From NCBI GenBank assembly GCA_021795275.1, contig JAJYPO010000085.1, positions 1-9,203 of the forward strand: a stretch of DNA of 9,203 bases, read 5' to 3'. The notes beneath the pieces are model-generated. The model was not told the origin of the DNA. It did not search any database and saw only the letters and a list, made by a program, of their open reading frames with translations. The translations under genes and the position numbers were made by a program. Positions within the stretch are counted from its first letter, which is position 1, and each line of letters opens with the position of its first letter. This document shows, piece after piece, positions 5,879 to 9,203 of the stretch. The stretch comes from Nitrospirota bacterium (GTDB taxonomy: Bacteria > Nitrospirota_A > Leptospirillia > Leptospirillales > Leptospirillaceae).

Positions 5879-7669
5879 TTATTTTAGCAGGGCCTGATAG
5901 TTGCGGAGAGTCTCCCCGACAAGGGAACCCATGCCCTGGACGGTCTGGGAGGAGAGTCCCATCTGGGAGCGGATCTCCTCGGAGAGCCCCGAGAGCTTTT
6001 CCAGGGATTTTTCGATGGTGGCAAAGGCCAGTTTCGTCTCCTCCGTTCGGTCCTTGGTGGTGACCACGGCCTCTCCGAGCTCGGTCAGGAGCGCGGAATT
6101 TCTCCGCGTCTCCTCGACCGTCGAATGGATGATGGTTCCGATGTCGCCGACCGACCGGGAGGTCTGGTCGGCAAGCTTTCTCACCTCGTCGGCCACGACG
6201 GCGAAGCCCCGACCCTGTTCCCCCGCCCGGGCGGCTTCGATGGCGGCATTCAAGGCCAGGAGATTGATCTGTTCGGCGATGCGGCTGATGGCCTCGGTGA
6301 TCTGCTGGATTTCGGTCGACTTGGCGTTCATGGATTCCGTGGCGGATCTAAGGGTGGTCATGAGGGAGGTCTGGTTGTCGACGGTCCGGGAGAGATTGGA
6401 GACGATGTTTCCGCCCCGCTGGATTTCGGTGTTGATTCCCTCGAACTCCCGGGAGATGATGTCGAGACGCCCGGTGATGGTGGTGACCGATTCGGAGATC
6501 CGGGACATGGAGTCGGTCAGGTGGGTCCCGCTCGATTCGGCCGTTTCGATTCCCTTGTTCAGGTTCTGCTCCCGGGTCACGTCGGAGAACACGGTGACAT
6601 AGGCCTGGGGGTGGCCCTCTTCGTCGGTGAGGCTGAAGGACTGGGAGAAGAGGAAGCGGTTTCCGATGGGTATCACGGCATTCGTCCGGACCTGGTCGGG
6701 GCCGATGGCGAGAATGTCCTTGCGGATCTTGTCCGGGTTCCGGTGGAACTGGTGGATCGACAGCCCCAAAAGGTCATCGGGCAGGGGTCGGCCGGTGAAT
6801 TTCTCGAGGTCGGGACGCATGGCCCGATAGAGGCTCTGCATGGTATCGTTGGCGTAGAGGATCCGGTTTCCTTCGCTCCCTGTGCCCATGTCGGTTTCGG
6901 CGATGGCGAGCCCCAGCCCCGGAAGCCGGTTCAGGGTGGTGAAGACCATCTTGAGGACCGAGCGGATGGTGGTGCTGACGGAGAGGATCTCCTGGTAGGG
7001 GCTCTCGATCTTTTGGTCGGTCAGCCGGAAGTGGAGCGCCTCGTTGGCCTGTTCGGCCAGAAGTTGGAGGGGGGCCAGAAGTCCGGTCCGGACATTTTTG
7101 GCAAGCCGCACGGTCATGATCGACGAAAGGATCGCAAGGAGCAGGATGATCAGGCTGTTTCCGATCACGATCAGCCGGATGCGTGCGGACTCCTCGGAAT
7201 ACTGGAGGGTTTCCCGGTCGAGGGCCTTCTTGGCGACCGTCTGGTCGAGGAGGCTCACCAGGTTCTGGACGCTGGCAAATCCCTGCTTCTCGACCTTCTG
7301 GGAGGAGGTGTGGAAGAGAAGCGTCGAGAGGGCCCGCATCTGGATCAGGTATATTCCGACCTCTTTTCGCTCGTCTGCCGACACTCCCCGGATGTCCTTG
7401 ATGTCTTTGGCCAGCATGTTGCTCGTAGCGAGAAAGTCGCGGTAGAGAGAGGGATCGGATTTCAGGTAGAAGGAGCCCGCATCGGACTGCAGACGGAGGA
7501 GGGAGTTTCTGACATTTCCCACCGCCGCCAGCTCCCGGGAGGCCATGGTGAGCTTGGTGAGGCTCGCAACGACCAAGACGAGGCCTGCGACCGTGACCAC
7601 CGCCACAAGAACGGCAATGACGACGTTGGCCCGGGTCCGGAATTGTTTTCCTTCCTGTTGGCTTTCCAT
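5879..7669 (-). CDS. Methyl-accepting chemotaxis protein with internal PAS-like domain
   Basis: A 596-residue transmembrane chemoreceptor that signals to CheA/CheW. Seen in order: membrane helix 1 (about 15-37), a mostly helical periplasmic domain of about 127 residues (38-164, four-helix-bundle or CHASE3-like), membrane helix 2 (165-187), a poorly conserved HAMP-like linker (188-245), and a PAS-like region (about 250-365) with RILYANDTM and a final [12 protein letters not shown]. The coiled-coil signalling domain (about 375-596) has the highly conserved hairpin tip [37 protein letters not shown] (465-501). The protein ends in ALLK, with no CheR-binding pentapeptide. The start at M7669 is supported by AAAGGAG ten bases upstream; an in-frame ATG at 7741 has no ribosome site. 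The ligand is unknown. A degenerate GGDEF/HD protein gene follows after 101 bases. Confidence 0.93.
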   Translation of the reverse strand: MESQQEGKQFRTRANVVIAVLVAVVTVAGLVLVVASLTKLTMASRELAAVGNVRNSLLRLQSDAGSFYLKSDPSLYRDFLATSNMLAKDIKDIRGVSADERKEVGIYLIQMRALSTLLFHTSSQKVEKQGFASVQNLVSLLDQTVAKKALDRETLQYSEESARIRLIVIGNSLIILLLAILSSIMTVRLAKNVRTGLLAPLQLLAEQANEALHFRLTDQKIESPYQEILSVSTTIRSVLKMVFTTLNRLPGLGLAIAETDMGTGSEGNRILYANDTMQSLYRAMRPDLEKFTGRPLPDDLLGLSIHQFHRNPDKIRKDILAIGPDQVRTNAVIPIGNRFLFSQSFSLTDEEGHPQAYVTVFSDVTREQNLNKGIETAESSGTHLTDSMSRISESVTTITGRLDIISREFEGINTEIQRGGNIVSNLSRTVDNQTSLMTTLRSATESMNAKSTEIQQITEAISRIAEQINLLALNAAIEAARAGEQGRGFAVVADEVRKLADQTSRSVGDIGTIIHSTVEETRRNSALLTELGEAVVTTKDRTEETKLAFATIEKSLEKLSGLSEEIRSQMGLSSQTVQGMGSLVGETLRNYQALLK

Positions 7670-7679
7670 GACGATCTGG

Positions 7680-7686
7680 CTCCTTT
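7680..7686 (-). promoter_or_regulatory. Shine-Dalgarno site that fixes the chemoreceptor start
   Basis: Read on the minus strand this is AAAGGAG, a near-perfect match to the 16S rRNA 3' end, ten bases before the ATG at 7669. The upstream in-frame ATG at 7741 is preceded only by AT-rich sequence without a comparable site. Confidence 0.75.
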
Positions 7687-7741
7687 GGAATGAGGGTCGG
7701 TTTTGCTGTGTGAAGACCGGGTCTGGACTTTCCTGAAGCAT

Positions 7742-7858
7742 CTAAGTTAATAAGTATTTGCCTGAGCGAGACAAGTTATAAAAAAAACAACATAACAAAT
7801 TTTTTATATTATTAAAATTTATTTAATAAGTCAACGAAATGGCTAAAATGTGGGCCTT
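7742..7858. promoter_or_regulatory. AT-rich divergent intergenic core with inverted repeat
   Basis: About 117 bases of strongly AT-rich DNA between two divergent genes, in sharp contrast to the GC-rich surroundings. It includes a run of eight A at about 7780-7787, a T-run at 7800-7805, and an inverted repeat AAATTTT (7797-7803) / AAAATTT (7814-7820) with a 10-base spacer. A TAAAAT at 7844-7849 could be a -10 box for the plus-strand gene, but I find no good -35. Such tracts often give curved or easily melted DNA and bind nucleoid proteins; no protein-coding potential is seen. Confidence 0.5.
7747..7774 (-). promoter_or_regulatory. Candidate promoter for the chemoreceptor gene
   Basis: On the minus strand TTGTCT (7774-7769) and TATTAA (7752-7747) are spaced by 16 bases, each with four of six sigma70 consensus matches. 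I looked for a sigma28-type flagellar promoter (TAAA...GCCGATAA) here and did not see one. Leader length to the ATG would be roughly 70 bases. Confidence 0.3.
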
Positions 7859-7900
7859 AAACCATCACAAGGTCTTTTCGGAGGTCCGGCCTGTTTTCAT

Positions 7901-7942
7901 GAGGGTGGCCTGAAATCGGCTGCCACCATCTCCCGAAAGGGA
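7901..7942 (+). other. Structured leader of the PLP-enzyme gene
   Basis: GGTGGC (7904-7909) pairs with GCCACC (7922-7927), extended by GAG (7901-7903) with CTC (7930-7932) across a two-base bulge. A second hairpin TCCC-GAAA-GGGA (7931-7942) with a GNRA-type tetraloop shares the edge, so the two may compete. It lies 25 bases before the start codon. It does not match the SAM-I or SAM-II riboswitch core I know, so any regulatory role is inference. Confidence 0.35.
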
Positions 7943-7967
7943 AAAAACCAGAAAGGAAGGGGGTTCC

Positions 7968-9170
7968 ATGGCCATCGAGCCTCGGGGAGAGGAATGGGGA
8001 TTTGAAACACGGGCGGTTCACGGAGAAGAGGGGAACGATCCCTACCGGGCGCTCACACCGCCGATCTACATGACCTCGACCTATACCTTTCCCTCCATGG
8101 AGACGGTGGACCGGGTCACTGGCGGGAAGGAGGAGGGCTTCGTCTATTCCCGGGCCGGAAATCCCACGGTGCGCCAGTTCGAACGGACGATGGCCGGGCT
8201 TGAGGGGGGGGAGGAGGGGGTCGCCTTTTCCTCGGGGATGGGGGCCATTTCGGCCGTCCTGTTGTCCTGGGCCAAAAAAGGGAGACCCTTTCTCTTCTCG
8301 CGCCACCTTTACAGCGGGACCCGGCATTTCATCGAGTCGATGCTGATTCCCCTGGGAGCCACCGTCCGATATGTCAGCTTCCCGGAAGGCGCTCCTTCGA
8401 AGGGGGGCCTTGAGGAGGCCCTTCGCGAAGGGGCGGCGGGTCTCTTCCTGGAGACCCCCTCCAATCCCACCCTCGAGATCGTGGATCTGTCGGCGACCGC
8501 CGCGCTGTGCCGGACCTACGGCGTTCCCCTGGCAGTCGACAACACCTTTGCCTCGCCGGCCCTCCAGAACCCGCTCGCCCTGGGAGCCGACCTCGTGATT
8601 CACAGCGCGACCAAGTATCTGGGGGGCCACGGCGACCTCCTGGGAGGCGTGGCCGTTGGTGACCGGCAGACGATCGGAAGCCTCCGGACCGTCGAGGCTC
8701 CCCTTCTCGGGGCGACCCTGTCGCCCATGAACGCCTGGCTCATCCTCCGGGGAATCAAGACCCTTGCGCTAAGAATGGAGGCCCATTCGCAGAGGGCCTC
8801 TCTTTTGGCCCGGATCCTGTCCGGCCACAGGGCCGTCGTTCGCGTCCACTATCCGGGCCTTGCCGAGCATCCGGGACACGGGATCGCCCTCCGGCAGATG
8901 AGAGGAACGGGCGGGATGCTCTCCATTCAGTTCGCCTCTTTTGAGGCGGCCCGGCGCTTCATGGACCGGCTCCGGATCATCCGGATCGGGGTGAGCCTCG
9001 GGGACCCCGCCTCGCTGGTCGAGCATCCCGCCTCGATGAGCCATCGCGGATGGAGCCGGGAGGTCCGGCAGTCCCTGGGGATCGAGGAGGGACTGGTCAG
9101 GATGTCCGTGGGTCTTGAAAGTCCCGACGATCTGGCCCGGGACGTGGAGGAGGCCCTCGCCGGTCTTTGA
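7968..9170 (+). CDS. PLP-dependent trans-sulfuration family enzyme (MGL/CGS group)
   Basis: A 400-residue cytoplasmic enzyme of the Cys/Met-metabolism PLP family, full length. Seen: YSRAGNPT (60-67, phosphate-binding Tyr/Arg from the partner subunit), SSGMGAI (88-94), substrate-side Tyr115 in HLYSGT, VDNTFASP (190-197) with the Asp that pairs with the pyridine nitrogen, the Schiff-base lysine Lys216 in SATKYLGGHGD, SLGDPASLVEHPASMSH (343-359), and the carboxylate Arg378 in RMSVGLES. The family acts on methionine, cystathionine, homocysteine or O-acyl-homoserine. The SLGD...HPASM segment is like methionine gamma-lyase, but the cysteine that follows Tyr in classical methionine gamma-lyase (LYGCT) is Gly here (LYSGT). 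The reaction is therefore left open between lyase, cystathionine gamma-synthase and O-acylhomoserine sulfhydrylase. A strong AGGAAGGGGG site precedes the ATG. The gene is divergent from the chemoreceptor. Confidence 0.92.
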   Translation: MAIEPRGEEWGFETRAVHGEEGNDPYRALTPPIYMTSTYTFPSMETVDRVTGGKEEGFVYSRAGNPTVRQFERTMAGLEGGEEGVAFSSGMGAISAVLLSWAKKGRPFLFSRHLYSGTRHFIESMLIPLGATVRYVSFPEGAPSKGGLEEALREGAAGLFLETPSNPTLEIVDLSATAALCRTYGVPLAVDNTFASPALQNPLALGADLVIHSATKYLGGHGDLLGGVAVGDRQTIGSLRTVEAPLLGATLSPMNAWLILRGIKTLALRMEAHSQRASLLARILSGHRAVVRVHYPGLAEHPGHGIALRQMRGTGGMLSIQFASFEAARRFMDRLRIIRIGVSLGDPASLVEHPASMSHRGWSREVRQSLGIEEGLVRMSVGLESPDDLARDVEEALAGL

Positions 9171-9203
9171 CGGTCCGGGGGATCGGCCTTGGTTTGGGAC
9201 CGT
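9170..9203 (+). terminator. Inverted repeat after the PLP-enzyme gene, cut by the window end
   Basis: ACGGTCC at 9170-9176 begins on the last base of the stop codon and is complementary to GGACCGT at 9197-9203, the final bases of the window; the loop is 20 bases. It may be the stem of a terminator whose T-run lies beyond the window. This cannot be confirmed here. Confidence 0.35.

Noticed and set aside
6125..7693. A 522-codon open frame on the plus strand opposite the chemoreceptor gene
   Set aside because: It is rich in Gly, Asp and His with no domain pattern and lies exactly antisense to a clear chemoreceptor. It is an artefact of GC-rich codon use.
7670..7741. Upstream start of the chemoreceptor at 7741
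   Set aside because: There is no Shine-Dalgarno there, while AAAGGAG precedes the ATG at 7669, and the extra 24 residues are not typical of the family.
7860..7967. SAM riboswitch upstream of the PLP enzyme
   Set aside because: The conserved core bases of SAM-I or SAM-II are not seen, so only an unclassified structured leader is reported.
7857..8630. A 257-codon minus-strand frame opposite the PLP enzyme
   Set aside because: The plus strand encodes an unmistakable PLP-enzyme active site; this frame is its shadow.

Overview
The window is a GC-rich bacterial chromosomal segment with dense protein coding. It holds no RNA gene, insertion sequence, CRISPR array or phage signature that I can see. 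Compact, overlapping genes with clear Shine-Dalgarno sites indicate a Gram-negative-type bacterium: there is a secreted repeat protein, an inner-membrane dipeptide/oligopeptide-type permease pair and a methyl-accepting chemotaxis protein. The gene mix and base composition would fit a chemolithotroph such as Leptospirillum or another Nitrospirota, but that placement is only a guess from general impression.

Layout. (1) 1-1264: a leader region with a candidate promoter and two hairpins, then a secreted YCF48-type beta-propeller protein. (2) 1336-4780: six same-strand genes, five of whose junctions overlap or are nearly contiguous. They are a single-pass membrane protein of unknown function, three small proteins that look like a DsrE-DsrF-DsrH (TusD-TusC-TusB) set in the canonical order, and two DppC/DppB-type ABC transporter permeases. 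(3) 4800-7669: two minus-strand genes, convergent with the operon. They are a methyl-accepting chemotaxis protein and, downstream of it, a protein that reads as a degenerate GGDEF domain plus a degenerate HD-type domain. (4) 7670-7967: a divergent intergenic region with a very AT-rich core. (5) 7968-9170: a PLP-dependent trans-sulfuration-family enzyme (methionine gamma-lyase / cystathionine gamma-synthase group), followed by an inverted repeat that runs to the window edge.

How the genes may work together. The most unusual arrangement is the tight linkage of a DsrEFH-like sulfur-relay trio with a membrane-anchored unknown protein and a peptide-type permease pair that lacks its ATPases and binding protein here. 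Only the DsrE-like member keeps a cysteine at the expected active position. I infer a single transcription unit, but whether it handles sulfur, imports a sulfur-containing solute or serves tRNA thiolation cannot be decided from this sequence. The chemoreceptor and the degenerate GGDEF/HD protein form a second possible functional pair in signalling.
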